A DNA stretch of 64,000 bases from Tetrahymena thermophila SB210 (GCF_000189635.1 NW_002476434.1:124001-188000); one strand, 5' to 3'; shown: positions 40,652-54,700, numbered from the stretch's first letter. Program-made: numbers and translations. Notes: generated by a model not told the origin, from the sequence alone.

Positions 40652-42293
40652 ATGGCTAATCAAATTGATAAGGTTTTGATTGACGAACTTGTAATTTTTT
40701 ATAATAGATTAAGTTTTATTTAATGCTAAATTAGAAGCAAAGCATAAAAGTGATTGATTTCAAATGGATTAAAATATTTTTGTTTAAAATAAATGTTATA
40801 AGCTAACATTTTTGCAAATTAAAATAAAATATAAAATAGAAGTTATGAATTTAACTAAACGTATTTATAATAATTGCTAAATATTAAGCTCAAACCATCT
40901 TGAAATCTTTCATAAAACTTTGAATAAAATTATTCCATGAATTTGTGATCCGCATTTATGAATTATTCTGATTTATTTGTTTAATAAAATAAATAGGTTA
41001 TCTTAAAGATTTTAAAGCACGCTAAATCAAGCGATGACAAAACAATTATTGGTTAATTACACGGTTTTTACGCAGATAATATTGTTGAAGTAACTCATAC
41101 TTATCCTCTTGCAGACTCTGTAATTATTAATAGATTAATTTAGCTATTTATCTAAAATTAGCTAAGCAATTTTAATAATAATTAATTTTTTAATTATAAA
41201 GTCAAGAATATCTATTTCTCAAGCTGACTATGATCATTAAATGTCAAAGCTTAGCGAAGAAGTTCATTTAGATAACAATAAAGTTGGTTGGTATCATGTA
41301 TCAAGCAAGAGCGATAACTTTGTTGCTTCTGATAGCTTTGAATAATAATCTAATTACTAAGTAATACTTTTATATATAATAGAATTTGTTAATTTTACAG
41401 CTTTTTGATGAAAATTGATTTATCTCCTTTAGGAAGCTTAAAATCATATCTTATTTAAATATTCAAAATCTTTATATCCTTGTAAAATAAGCAAATATTC
41501 AATATGCATAATAGATGAAAATAATCCCATTTACTAAAAAACCATTTAATAATTTATAGGTAAACAATCCTAATTGCATCTACTTGATCTACGACAATTT
41601 GGAAGCTTTAAGAGGTGTTAATAATCCTTACAAGGCCTACAGAGTTAGCGATAAATACATAGATTTGAGTGAACAATCTAAAGTTAGTGTTACTGATCTT
41701 AAGTAATTTAATACTAAGACTGATAAAATATTCATTCCCATCCCAGTCGAAATTAGAAGAAACCCTCTTGCTGCTGTAAATAAAAATATATATTTTGATT
41801 TAAAAAATAAGTCCCTTAATTTAATTATAAATAAATAAAAAATATAGGCACTTATTTCAGAATACACCAAATAAATTTCAAAGAAGTATGAAAATCAATA
41901 CCATTCAAGTTTGAATATCTCAAGTTTACTCCAAAAGAATGCGTAATATAATTTTTAATTTTAAAATTCATCATCATCATAAATTTAATTTTTTATACAA
42001 AGACACTACTTAAATGAATCTGTTGAACAATTACATGAAGCTAACACTAATATGAATTTAGAATTCATGAAAAAATCAAAGGAAAGTAAATATGAAAAGG
42101 TAAATAAATAAACAACAACTTTTGAAAAATAAACCTTGAACTTATTATATTTTTTTAAAATTAGGATATTGATCCTCTTAACTGGATTGATAATTTGTTA
42201 CTCTTAGAAAGAGTTCACACATTAGCAGATAATATTAACGATCAAAGTAAATTTGTTTCAGAAAGTACTTCTGCTTTGAAACATATTTCTTGA
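40652..42293 (+). CDS. EIF3H: Translation initiation factor eIF3 subunit h
   Basis: Seven exons: 40652-40690, 40997-41119, 41202-41360, 41560-41775, 41848-41942, 42003-42099, 42165-42293. All phases close, giving 285 aa (human protein about 350). The MPN domain occupies most of the protein: IDELVILKILKHAKSS at the start matches the family's IDGLVVLKIIKH, then VGWYHVSS (family HVGWYQST), then CIYLIYDN...KAYRVSDKYIDL. The metal-binding HxH of active JAMM proteases is missing, as in other eIF3h, so it is a non-catalytic scaffold. It belongs to the eIF3 complex that recruits mRNA and the initiation machinery to the 40S ribosome. The first coding exon is only 39 bases long, followed by a 306-bp intron. 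Confidence 0.95.
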
Positions 42294-42882
42294 AAACATA
42301 TAAAAATATTTAAATAAAATAATAAATAAATGAATAAGTAAATAACTTTTGATGTTTATAAATTTATATGCTGCTGAAATAATATAAAAATAATGCCAAT
42401 ATATAAAAGTAATCAACTATTCATTAACTCAAATAATTATAAAATTAATCATTAGCTAATCGGTTTAATAAGTTATTATAGAGTTTACTTTCATAAATAT
42501 AAAAATTTCTCTCTTTATTTGAATTGTAATGAATTTATTTAAATTCGCCTTCCATCATTCTTTATGTATTTTTTTATTTTGACTATCAATTCTATTTTTA
42601 ATTATTTTATTTATTCCCTAATTAAAAATAAATATGTAGTTGCAAAAAATTATTTTAATAAAATATTCATTCTAGAAATTATCTAAAAAACTTCATAAAA
42701 CTTTTTTTAATTAATTTACACAAAATAAAGAGTGGAATTTTATCTTATCAAGGAAGTAAGGTAACTTTTTATATTTTAATATATTTTATGAATTAATTTA
42801 TATCAAGTTTATTTCATTTATATCATTTTAATGAAGAAAATTTATAAATTTATATATATATATATATATATATATCCTTATT
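42294..42882. other. Convergent intergenic gap with (TA)n run
   Basis: Separates the ends of eIF3h and the S28 peptidase gene. It contains a TA dinucleotide run at about 42850-42876 immediately after the peptidase stop; the rest is AT-rich and featureless. Confidence 0.7.
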
Positions 42883-44765
42883 TCACAATCTTAACAATTA
42901 ACTTTTTACAAAATTAGTCTTTGTAATATTTAAGTTTTAGTTGCTTTTTTCAAGACTATCATAGTGTTCTTTGATCCATTAAGAAAAGTGTTCAACAATT
43001 TTTTCTCTAGTTTACTTTAATACAAGAGCATCTGTTTCTTTTGGAGTGTATAAATCTACACAATGAGCACAATCATCACAGTCAATAAGATAGCTTACTA
43101 TATCACCTGATGACTATTATAATCCAGCCCACCTCCAAGGATCTTCAATACCATTTGTTAAAATAAGATTAGTGGCCTTCAAATTAACTCCTCCATATTA
43201 AATATTTACTCTGCTTGGATTTGGAAAAATGTCTTGTGTAAAAGATTATTTACAGAAGTTTGTAAACATATCTAAATTAACTTCAGTGCTTCTAGATCCT
43301 GTTTAAGGATTAGAGCATGTTTAGAAAAAGCCAAATTCCGTACAATATTACCAAGTCCATTATCTAGATCCATCATTTTCAGGATCATATGTATCATTTC
43401 TAAGATAGTATGAACCATAATAGTTAACAGTTACGTTATTTTCCTATTTTATAAAAAAAATATATATAAATATATAATTTAAATTTTTTTGTAAAATTAT
43501 TTGAAAAAAATATGAAGTAATACCTTGGTATAGTTTAAAATAGATTGATATTATTACTCAATTGTTGGATAATTCAAAGTTTGATTACAAAGGACAGTAC
43601 GAGAACCATATTATACCATTCCAGTAAAAATATCAGTATAGAAGTAGAGGAATTCTCCATTATTTAAATGTTCTGCATTAAATTATTTTTTGATTTCATA
43701 AGCACTTGTTGGATTTTGTAATAAATTCTAAACATATATGTTCAGATCATGGATAGATTGAGCACATCTATTTAATTAAATTTGAAAATTTAAAGATCTT
43801 AATATAAAAATATTTGATGAAATCTTTAAAACAATAAATAAATAAAATTATATACCAATTTTAATAATTTTTAAGCTAATTCAAATATTAATTATTTAAA
43901 ATTTTAATTTTATCAAAAAATATAATTTTTATTTAAAATTAAAAATCAAGTAATTAAATTTATTTAAATTACATTAAAAATTAAGAAAATATCATCAATT
44001 AATTAGTAGTAAAATATTTAGCATTAATTCTAAAAAATAAATTACTTTTCTCCAGAACGAAGAGCTGAAAGAATTACCTATTAATCCATTTAGTAATAGT
44101 CTAAAATAGCATTAACAACTGCACTTGAGGCTAAAGCTCCAACAGTTAAATGAGGATATTTATATCTGAACCATGCTGACATTGCTCCTGGGTATGAACC
44201 TCCAATAGTTAACCTATTAAAAATTATGATATAAATAATGTTCGCTTTAAGCAGAATAAGTTATCTAAATTTCTAAATAAAATAAATATTATGAAAATTA
44301 ATTTAGCTCTTATTACCATGGAATATGATTTTGAACACCATGCAAATGATGATCTTTAACATAAGTGATAAAGTATGCTAAATCAGCCAAAGCTTAATCA
44401 ACATTCAATAAGTAAAGATTATGTTATTTCATAGATTAGTCTCCAAAAGGCATAGAGTTACCATAAAATCTGTGCTCAAGTACTAAAACTAAACTACTAA
44501 ATTTTTAAGCTAATAAAATAGGGAATTAACGCTCTTCAGGTATTCCAGGGCAAGTATATTCTCCACAAATATAAAGTAAAACTGATCCATTTTAAGGGTT
44601 ATAATATTAATCTAAAACCCAATATCTTTATGACCAAGTTCTATTGTTAGTAATATTAAAGTGGTCAGTCAACTAATAATCAAACCATAATTGAGTCTAG
44701 TTTATTGGTTAACATGCGCTGAAGCTGATTAAAGCCAATAGTATAAGTATTAATTTTTCTCTCAT
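42883..44765 (-). CDS. Serine carboxypeptidase S28 family, probably active
   Basis: Four exons (44317-44765, 44046-44213, 43524-43767, 42883-43443) close in phase to 473 aa, the family's normal length. A signal peptide covers about residues 1-18. Family landmarks are [13 protein letters not shown], a [10 protein letters not shown] helix, the nucleophile elbow GGSYPG with Ser156, NGIEDPWRW with catalytic Asp388, and CDDCAHC with catalytic His414. S28 enzymes (prolyl carboxypeptidase, DPP7, thymus-specific serine protease) are known to cleave after proline in lysosomes or after secretion, so a phagosomal/lysosomal digestive role is likely here. The start ATG directly precedes the signal peptide. 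The gene is in tandem with a divergent copy to the right on the same strand. Confidence 0.95.
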
Positions 44766-45222
44766 AATGATTAGATAAAATACTTTGGTTTAATTATTAT
44801 AATACTATATTATTTAATTTCACTAAATTAATAATAACTCAAAAATATAAAAGAAATAAATAATATTTTGATATTCATTCACTTTTAATGCTTACATTTT
44901 AAATTCTTGTGCTAAATAAATATCTAAATAAATAAATTTCTATGCATTTAATAAATTTTAGCAAACTATTTTACATACAAAATATATATTAAATATTAGT
45001 ATTTCAAATAAAGTAACTATTTTATTATTTTCTTAAATTATTCAAATTTTTAAAAAAAATATAAGGAATATAAAAATGTTAGAATAATATTTAAGTTGTG
45101 TTTACTTTAAATATAATATATAAAAAATGTATAAAATTTTTGATTTAATTATAAAAAATTTAATAATTTTGCATAAAAAATAAAAACAATTCTCTCAAAC
45201 GTTGTTTCAATTTTGTTTATTT
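44766..45222. other. Gap between the tandem S28 genes
   Basis: About 460 bases of AT-rich DNA upstream of the active S28 gene and downstream of its divergent copy. No frame or element recognised. Confidence 0.65.
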
Positions 45223-46780
45223 TCATTATTATTTTTTTTTTGTTGGTTTTTTAGGTTTTCTTTACTTTTTCTTATTTTTTTAATCTTTATGCTCATTTTA
45301 GTCCTTTTTATTTGTTTTATCTTTTTTAGCATTCTTCATAGAGATACAATCTGTCCACTAATAAATTGCTTTATTAATGTAATCAGCAATGTTTTATCCA
45401 TTTTCATTTAGGTTAAGACATCTTCTTACTTTATCATCATCAAACTTGACTTTATTTTTTTTATGATTTATCTATTATTCTGTACAATTTTTATATGCAA
45501 TAGTGCTTAGATTATCCATATTGTTAATGAAAAGAGTATTTTAATGATTAAAATTAATTCCTCCAAATAATTGCTAAAGTTAATCAACATTTTTATGGAA
45601 TGGCTAATTAAATAAAGTTTAACATATTTTTTAGAAGATATACTAAGGAATTTTCTTAAATATTGTACTCTAACTATTTTCAGTTACTTAATTAGAGAAA
45701 AATTTAGAAAACCCTAGATCTGAACATTACAAACGGATAAAAGGTAGATATTAGTTTTTTCTTTTGGTTTATGTTGCATTATTAGAATCAGACAAACTTG
45801 CAAATTCTTGGATATCAAACAAATTCTTATATTCTTATGAAGATTTTGAAACAATTTCATTTACTATTTAAGATATTGTTTTATTTTAAATTTAGGAGCA
45901 AAATTCTAAAATTTTGATTTTATTTTCTAATTCTTATTGCAACAAACCTTAAAAGTAAAAAATAAAAATATTCTAATCAATATTATGCTTGAAATCAAAT
46001 AACTCCAAAAGTTACTTTTTACTGCTCTGCTCTTAAATTTACTAGGTTAGATTTATCAATAATTCAGAAATTTATTGCTTACATTAAGGGTTTGTTTGTG
46101 AGAGTTATTAATCTAATATTTAATTGTATTATTCATAATTAATGTTCACTAATTAGCTGTTAAAAGCAATAACTCCATCTATTAAATGAGGATATTTAAT
46201 CCTAGTCCATGTTCCTATACTACCAGACCAATTCTATCCTACAAGTATGCTTTTTCGGCAGAATATAAAGAAATAAAATAACCAAAAGAAGTTTATTTTA
46301 ATAAAAAAATGCTTACTTTTTAGAATCGGAGGATACCATATTATCCTTTTTTAAAAATGAGACGAACAATGCTATATCTGCTATATTTTGCTAAATTGAT
46401 TAATAAGATAAATAGTCTATGCCTAAATATCTGCTGGAATAAGGCTGAGATTCTCCATAATACCTCATTTCTAGTAAGAAAATATTTACATCAGAATTTC
46501 TCCTTTAGCTATCAAAAAAAGGTGGTATGCAAGATAGGATATCATGAGTAAGGTCTTTGTCACAAACAAATATTATGTTAACTTTACCTAGCTAACCATT
46601 TTAAGATTTTTCATTTTTAGCAATAAAATATCTTTAGTCCCATAATTCAAAGTTATTTGAAAAATGATCATACCTCTATTCATTAAAATAATGCTCTTCC
46701 ATAAAGGATCCAAGAGCAATTGATAAAGATATCAAGAACACATAAAGATTATGGGCACTTAATAAATGTCTTCCTCGCAT
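45223..46780 (-). CDS. Divergent S28 peptidase homologue lacking catalytic residues
   Basis: Two exons (46317-46780, 45223-46249) close in phase to 496 aa. An N-terminal hydrophobic segment could be a signal peptide. Landmarks shared with the neighbouring active gene are LEMRYYGESQPYS (for LEHRFYG) and a Q-NIADIALFVSF helix. At the nucleophile elbow GGSYPG is replaced by GQNWSG, so the serine is Asn161. Around the catalytic aspartate NGIEDPW has become NNMDNLS, and the CAHC histidine site reads VRRC, so the histidine is arginine. The C-terminus carries an added Lys/Gln-rich tail (about 40 residues). The frame is intact with normal introns, so it looks like a maintained pseudoenzyme rather than a pseudogene. 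It probably arose from a tandem duplication followed by strong divergence. Function unknown. Confidence 0.88.
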
Positions 46781-47568
46781 CTTTTTTTTAGATTTAGACA
46801 ACTAAATTTTTCTTTTTTTATAATTGGAATCCTATCTATTTATCTACTTATGATTTTTAGTTTAATTAGAATAAAAAAGTTGATTTACTTTAAATAATTA
46901 TTGATAAACAATTATTTTACAAAGAACTGATTATTTAATTATGTTTGATGATAGTAAATGGAGATATTTTTTATATTATTTGCTTCTAAAAAGTATCAAT
47001 TATTAATAATTAATAAATTTTTTAATTCAATCAAATGAAAATAATTTTTAAATAAAACCTCAATTAATATATTTACAAGTTTTATATATTTGATTAAAAA
47101 GTATTTTATCTTAAAAAATTAAAAGAAGATAGTTTAAATTATAAAAGCAAGCAATTTATTAAATTAATTATGAGGCTTTAAAAATTTTAGCATGAAATAG
47201 ATAATATTAATTATAATAAAAACAAAAATTATATCAACTTTAAGTGTATTTTAAGAGAGAAATATTTTCATAAATCATATTACATTAAATTGAAAATAAT
47301 ATAGTGATGAAGTTTTTAATGTAGATGCACTTATTTTTGTTTGTCTCTCAAATTTTTAATAACAATTATAAAAAATTATAATATAGCGTTAAATATTTAT
47401 AAGCTTAATAGCAGAATTTACGCGCATATTTTGTGGAAGGTAAAAAATTAATATTTAGAATTGATATAAAATCTAATTATAAGAAGTGAAAAAAAATTTA
47501 AAGAAAAATAGAATCCTTTTTATAAAGTAATCAATTAGATTAAAATATTTAAGGATAATTAATAGAAT
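46781..47568. other. Divergent promoter region
   Basis: About 790 bases between the start of the divergent S28 homologue (-) and the B-box/HTH gene (+), so it must contain both promoters. AT-rich; no named motif can be supported. Confidence 0.65.
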
Positions 47569-50500
47569 ATGAGTAGTGAATAATCTAATTTAGCGAACAC
47601 ATAGACAAGCTTAAAAGTTATAGATAATCACTCTGAACTAAAGCAATTAAAAAATAGTAATTAGAGCTTAAATTCTGTTAAAAATCAGAATAGTTAAGTT
47701 CATTTACAGCAAGATATAGAAAAGAAATCCCATGTAGAAGGTATTTTTTTTTAAATATATTTTTTTAGCAATTTATTTATAAAATGGAGGATTTAAATAG
47801 ATAAATTATAAATAGCCTTTTATTTAATAAAAACGAATCATATAATTTTCTTCGAATATGCTTAAATTTAATTTATTTAAATAAAAAGGAACTTCTAATG
47901 GTGATAAAAAGCTTTTTAGTGATATCTAGAATTAAAGTAGCAATAATAGCATTGAAAGAGGGGGCGAGAAACATCATCACCAAAATTCTAGTTAGAATTA
48001 GTTAAAGCATTAGCATCATATAAATTATATGAGAAACGAATATGACTATTATTTTGGTAATAATAGTTACATTTCTTTTTGCAAAAATCACTCTACAAAA
48101 GAAGCTACTAAAATATGTTTGCATGCTGGTTGCGCACTTACTCGTGAAATATGTGATTATTGTGAAAAATAGTAACCACATGCCAGTCATCCTCAATCAA
48201 TAGTTGATGCTAAGAAATTTTTTGTAGATGTTGAATTAGGACTCAAATAATTTAGAATGAATTCTCCTTTGATGAATGCTTCTGAAATGCTTGAATAAGC
48301 GCGATAATTTATTTTACGCCACTTTTAGAGTATGAAGAATATGCTTGTTGAGAAGTCTCATAAATTAGTGACAATGTTAGCTTTAATAGAATAAACTGAA
48401 AGTGCGAAAAGAACTCCAATGAAAACTTATGAGTTGGAAAGATTCATTAGAGATGTAATGGACATATTTTAAATTCACAAATCTGGTAAACTAGAATCTC
48501 ATTATTCTCTACAATTGCTTGACTAAGATATAATCAAAGAAGAAATAAGTAGTGTTTTATTTATGATTAGAGACTTAGAGAATGTAGTAAGAGATTTGCA
48601 TGATGATTTTGCTAAGGCATTGAAATTTGGAGACTATGGCTACTATGCTGGATTAGAAAGGCATTCAAACCATGGAGGAAAACATTAAATTCAAAATTAA
48701 GAAAGCAAATAAAACAATAATTATAGCAACTAGGCATTCAATTAAAGCAAGTAACATTAATCTTTATTGATAAAATCCTTACAAATAGCTAATTAATTAC
48801 CCTTATATTTCTATATTATATTCTCTTTTATAATAAATCCCTAAATCATACATATAAATAGTTTTTTCTATTCTAACATTTTGTTGAAATGAATACTATT
48901 TATTTATTATTTACTAATTTTAAATATTTTTTATAAATAGCCATGGGCATCATGAAGGAAGAGAACATTCTAAATCTGTTTCAGACCATGCCAGCAAATC
49001 TTAAAATTTTAATGCTTTCTAAGGAAATGCTTCTGTATTTGGATAAGCTGCTATTAACCAACCAAGTAGCTACCCTCATAACTACGATAATCTTTAATAT
49101 AGTAAAAATAATTATAGTCAATTGGGTTAAAAAGACAATTCAGCAATAAAGACCTAAGGTAAATAGATATTTTAGAATTTTAAAGTGAAGTATATAAAAA
49201 ATATTTACGAAAAGGAAATTAGAAAGTATGGGGATAATAGCAATTTCATCCTAGTTCTTATAATATTTAAGCAGATATTGAAAATATAGAAGGTTCAAGC
49301 AACCATAATCAAAAAAAGAATACTACTAACTAGGTTACAACTATAGGATCAGCTAACTTAATTCCATAGACTGAATTTAATGCTGATGTCCTTATGGACC
49401 CAGCATTTTTAAAGCGTCCTAGAGGCCGTCCTAAAGGTAGTAAATGCAAAAGAAAAGGAAAATACAAAGGAAAATATACCGATGAAGAAAAATTATAAAT
49501 TTTATCAGAAGTAGGAAAAAGTAAAAGTGTCTAAGTTATTGCAGAAAAATACAGCATTTAGAATTCGTTGATACGCTATTGGGCAAGATAACTTAAATAT
49601 GAATTAGATCCTTAAACAGTTTCCTCTAGAAGACCTTATCGTACATTCTCTAGAGAGAAAAAAAAAGTAATTGTAAATGAGGCTATAAAAAGAAGAGATA
49701 TTGTTACGGTTGCTTAAGAATATGATGTAAATGCTTAAGTTTTAAAAAGATGGATTTTAAAGAGTGCTCAAGGTATTCTTTAGTCTTAAGAAATGAGATA
49801 AATGATGAACGCTGTTCCTAATATTGCTGGTGATGAAGAAGATGATAATAGTGGAGATGATTCTGATCTGCACTCAGATGAAGAAGATGATGATAGCGAT
49901 GATGATGAAGAAGACGATGATGACGAAGATGAAGATGAAATGGCTGATGAGTAAAACTAAAATAGGGACGAACAATTTTTTGGAAGATAAAATAACAGAA
50001 TATAAGATAATGATTCCTCTAACAATTAATTTAAACATGGAAAGAAAACAAACTCTCCTTCATAAAAACCAATTAAAAAATAAATGGAACCTCATGAAAA
50101 CAATACTAATAATAATAGTAACAGCTTTAATAATTTATACAGTCAAAATGAAGCTAAGCAAAAGGATGAAGTACTCATTGAAGATATTGAGGTTAAATAC
50201 GAAGAGAATAATACTTAAGAACTAAAAAATAGGTAGGATTAATAAATAAATTAATCAAACATGCAGTCATAAAACTAACAAAAAGAGAAGGATGTAAGAA
50301 AAAGAAGAAAATAGGAAGAAGATGAAAGTGAAGAAGATGACAGTGAAGAGGAAGACGAAAGTGATGAAGAAGAAGGTGATTATTCATCATCAGCTAATGC
50401 TCCCTCTAAAAAATTAAAAACAGAAGCAAGCAAAGGCGAAAATAATAAATAAAATATATCTCCTAACTAGTAAAATGGTTAAAGCAATAAAAATAGAAGC

Positions 50501-50782
50501 AATATGAATATAATTGATGCCAATATAAATGATATTTTAAATTCAGATATTTTGAAAACAGTAGGCTTAAAAAACCTAGATCTTTCAATGGATACTTAGG
50601 CACAGTCTGAATAATTACTTTTGATGCAAAAGAAAATTGAAGAAGAATTATTAAAAATGAAATAATAATAAATGGAGGCTAAGCTTAAAAAAGAAAAATC
50701 TGATTAAAAAAAATAACTTAACATAATTCACTAAAAACAAAACTAGCAAAATTAACAATAACCACAATAAATTTCAAAATGA
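47569..50782 (+). CDS. Nuclear protein with B-box zinc finger, AT-hook and tandem helix-turn-helix
   Basis: Four exons (47569-47740, 47889-48750, 48941-49158, 49227-50782) close in phase to 935 aa. A B-box type 2 zinc finger lies at residues 122-158, spaced C-x2-H-x8-C-x11-C-x2-C-x5-H-x2-H, followed by a helical coiled-coil region to about 300, as in TRIM-like proteins. After an H/N/Q-rich linker comes an AT-hook core RPRGRPKGSK (481-490). Two helix-turn-helix units follow: YTDEEKLQILSEVGKSKS...IRYWARQL (501-540) and a second ending VLKRWILKS (about 560-600), resembling the psq/CENP-B-like DNA-binding domains of transposase origin. Two long Asp/Glu runs flank a basic KRRK patch, and a coiled coil ends the protein. 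Binding to AT-rich nuclear DNA is the likely role. It is convergent with the piggyBac-derived gene. Confidence 0.85.
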
Positions 50783-51777
50783 AAGTAAGTGCCTTTATCA
50801 TTAATTATTATATAATGAAAATAAGTGATTTGCATAAAAAATATTCATTTTTATTAACTACTTTACGGATTATAAATATTCAATAAATTCTAACCCTTGG
50901 TTAAGAACTTAAAATTAAAATATCTTTAAATCTTTAAAATAAAAAACACTTTTATAAATTTTAAACAATATTATTACTTACTTATTTATTTAAACATTTT
51001 TAACTGTTAATCTTTTCAAATATTAAAGAAAAACAAACTAAAATGCTTAATTTTTAATTGTGGATTTTATTAATATTAAATTGATGCTTAGTTTCTATTA
51101 GCTTTTTGATATTTAAAAGAAAGAAAATATTTTGTTGAGCATTTCTAAATAATTTTATATTTTAATATTTTTATTTTGTATTCTTCAAGTTGATTCTAAC
51201 AATTAAAGTTTTTTAATTTTGTTTATTTTTATTTCATAAATTATATGTTATTAACATATTATAGATTTAAATATCAATAATTTGGTTTAGCTTTCATAAG
51301 ATTAGTCGTTCATTTAATATAAAAATTTCCTAAAAAATAAAAAAAATTTTTAATCTTCTCTTCTATTTTTAAAATTTAAATTGAATTTTTATATTTTTGA
51401 GGAAGTTATAAGTCCTCATTTCCGAAAAATATCATTTCTGCTTATCTTTAAAATGTATTAGCAGCTTTAAATGTCATAAATTTAAATAAAAAATAATGAT
51501 TTAGCTTTCATAAAAAGTTTTTGATATTAAAATTGTAAAATAATAAATTATCTAAAATTTAAATGAATGAGTTTAAACCTGAATTTATTTATATGTAAAT
51601 ACTTTTTAAACCCTTTTTAGTTATTTTTAAAATAAAATACCTTGAAATGAAAACATAAAATATTTTGATTAATTTAAATGAATGAAATGTTTGACATGGA
51701 ATATAACTACTAAATAATATAAATATATACTTACCAAATAAATTTTAATTAAATTTTCTTGTTTAACATTCAATAAA
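50783..51777. other. Convergent intergenic gap
   Basis: About 1 kb between the 3' ends of the B-box/HTH gene and the piggyBac-derived gene. AT-rich; no frame, terminal inverted repeats or RNA gene seen. Confidence 0.65.
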
Positions 51778-54700
51778 TCACTTTCTTTGAGTACCTACAC
51801 CTCTATATATTTAATTATTATTGTAATTATCTGCCCCTTGATAATTTCTGCCATATGCAGGATCTGAAGTAGTATATCCATTCATGTCAACTCCTCTTGA
51901 GTATCTATCATATCCATTTGTTGCATTATTTCCCATCCCTTATCCATATCCATTCATGTTGTTTGGCTATCCTAAATCAGAGTAACCATATTGATTTCTA
52001 GGTGGTAATTAGTCTTAGCCATGATTTAATTTCTTTCTGCCTCTTGTAGCAGGAATATAGCTTCTGTTTATAAAAAATAATTATTTGATAAATTTATAAA
52101 TATCTAAGAAAAATTACGAAGGGGCATCACTTCTAAATCCAGAGTCATCCAAAGCAGGTCCTCTTCTTTTTAAAGGAATTTATTATCCCATCATATTTCC
52201 ATTCATTTGAGGTGGTACCATTGAGTTAAAGGCAGGGCCTGAAGTTTCATACCCATCTTAAATATTAGCTGTTCTTCTTCTCCTCACTTAAGTTTATTAT
52301 GGTTAATATCCATTGTACCCATTGTTCATTAAAGGTTACTAAATAGGAGGATTAACCGTATTGTAACCTCCATTGAGTCCATTACTTCCATATCCATTTT
52401 ATAATGGCTTAGGTGCCATTTTATCTATTGGCTTTTTAGATTAAAAATATACATAAATATTCATTTTGAAAGGATGATTAAGTTTGTATTACAACTGTTG
52501 TAACTGAATTTTTTAGGGTGCTTAGCCTAGAGAAATTTTTTTTATCAAAGTTGTCTCTGTTAACATTTCTATTTCAAAAAATAAAATAAATAAAAATCTA
52601 TTAAAATAAATTTGATATTTATCATACATCTCTAAATGATATACTTCAAAGCACTTGTCACATAAATAAACTGGCTTTTTATTTTGTAAAGAGCATTCTT
52701 AGCATGTTATGAATGTATTATTTTAAATATTTTTTTCTTGTAAGCAAACTAAGCAAATACCTTACTTACCATCTTTTTTCTAGACATGAGTACCTCCTTG
52801 TCTGATATTCTAAAAATTATAATTATTTAATAAGATGTTCGTTTATTTTCTTAAAATTTTACTTAATCATTTCCCTAAAAGACAGGTGAATTAACTTCAT
52901 TCATTATGAACTATTCATTATTATCTGATGATTTTGGAGATTTAGAAAGAGCGTGAGTTTCAACATTTATTACACTTTCAACAACTTTATCTGTTTAAAC
53001 TTCAACATCAATTAGTTTAGATTTAACATTTTATAATTCCTCTTATTTTATCTTTTGTATTTATTTTTAGAGTAAATCTTATGCTAATTTAAATCTAAAT
53101 AGTCTGTAATCCATTTTTTCTATTTAAATATTTTAAAAAAATTTTTTAAATAAAAAAGATTATGGTTATTAAATTTTTTATCATTTTATTTACCTTTTGC
53201 TTGGGAATAAATTATATAAGAGTTTTAAATCGCTATCTCGGATAACTCTTCAAAGATAGATGTCGTATCATTATTGATACTTACAAACCTGTATTCTGTT
53301 AGTAGCATTCTAAGCTTTTAAGTTATTTTTTAAATTGCTTGCTTATGCTTTTCAACCATTTTATCTTATTTAACTGTACCACTGGTAGTTAAAAAGACTT
53401 CTTTCTTTAAATTTTCATCCGATTTAATAAGAAGCTAAGTTTAAGTCTGCCTATCAAATATAGTCTCACTGTTATTTGCTTTTAATGGTTTATTGTGGAG
53501 CATTTCATTTTAAAGAGATTATGGAAATTAGTCAAATTTGTTATTTAAAAAAGAACTTATGTGTATTTTGCTATTCAAAAGTTCTTAAATTTTTTCATAA
53601 TTAGAAAAAAATTCTTCGTTCTAAAAATATACATGATGGTTTTGATTAGTAAAACTCTCTAAATTTATACAAATTTAATTTGCAAAAGAACTCATATCTT
53701 TGACAACAAAGTAGCCAAAAACAAAGGCTGAACTCAACTCACATAAGAATATCTATGTATAAACAGAATTATTGTGAATAATTTCTTCACCAACTTTTCC
53801 TTTTTTTGATATTAAAACCAATTCTTAATCAGAAGTCTAGGAATTTTAAGCTCTCTAAACAAAGTCTTAAATAAGTTATTCATTATTTAAAATGTCTTTA
53901 TTTAACTCTCTTTCGCAATCAAGAAGGAATTAAAATCTATTTTTAAAACATTAAAATATTTTAAATATAAAATTGTAAAATTGTAAATTAGCCACCTTTC
54001 GTTTGTAAAGAGTTGGTGATATGGAGGAATTTTTTGAAGATCTTTTAGAAGGAAAAAGTCAAAATTGCTTGAGTTTTATTGTAAACCCATCAAAATTTTC
54101 AAAGCTTAATAGACTTGTATTTCTTCAATAGTATATTCCTTAACGTCATTTTATTTCTTGTAAATTTCTCTTAGCTTTACATTTGCTTTATTAAGCAGCT
54201 ATCTTAATATCTTAGTTCCCAAGAAATACATAAAAAGCCTGCTAGAATCATTGATGTTAGTCAATTGTAATGATTTGCCTCCCAAAAAATGACAAAAAAT
54301 ATTGGGAGACAATTCTGGTGGAAGTCTTTGAAATCTTTTATTATTTTCATCAGAAAGTATATTTAAAAGCAAATTATTTTCTTCTTTAACAACTTCCTTG
54401 TCATTTAAAGATTCTAACTGGTTCTCTTATTAATTAATTTAATTTGCTTACACTTCGATTTACATATCACTGTGAGCTTACTAATTTTATTAGCTGATAC
54501 TAATATTTTCCTTAAAAATTTAAGTTTAAGTTAAAAATAATATAAGTAAAATTAAAGAATACTTAATTTTCATGGAGTTAATTCTCCTCTTACATTTCTT
54601 CTCTTTCTTCAGTTTCTTCTTTTACAGCCTATTCCTATTATTATTGCATTTTATCATTTAAATGTTCTTACTCCATAAACGTGCCATCTTAGATGTAGTT

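Noticed and set aside
45223-46780. Second S28 gene as a pseudogene
   Set aside because: The frame is intact over 496 codons with a phase-conserving intron; only catalytic residues are lost, so pseudoenzyme is the better term.
49824-50225. 133-codon Met/Lys/Ile-rich plus-strand frame
   Set aside because: Out-of-frame reading of the Asp/Glu-rich GAT/GAA repeats in the B-box/HTH gene.
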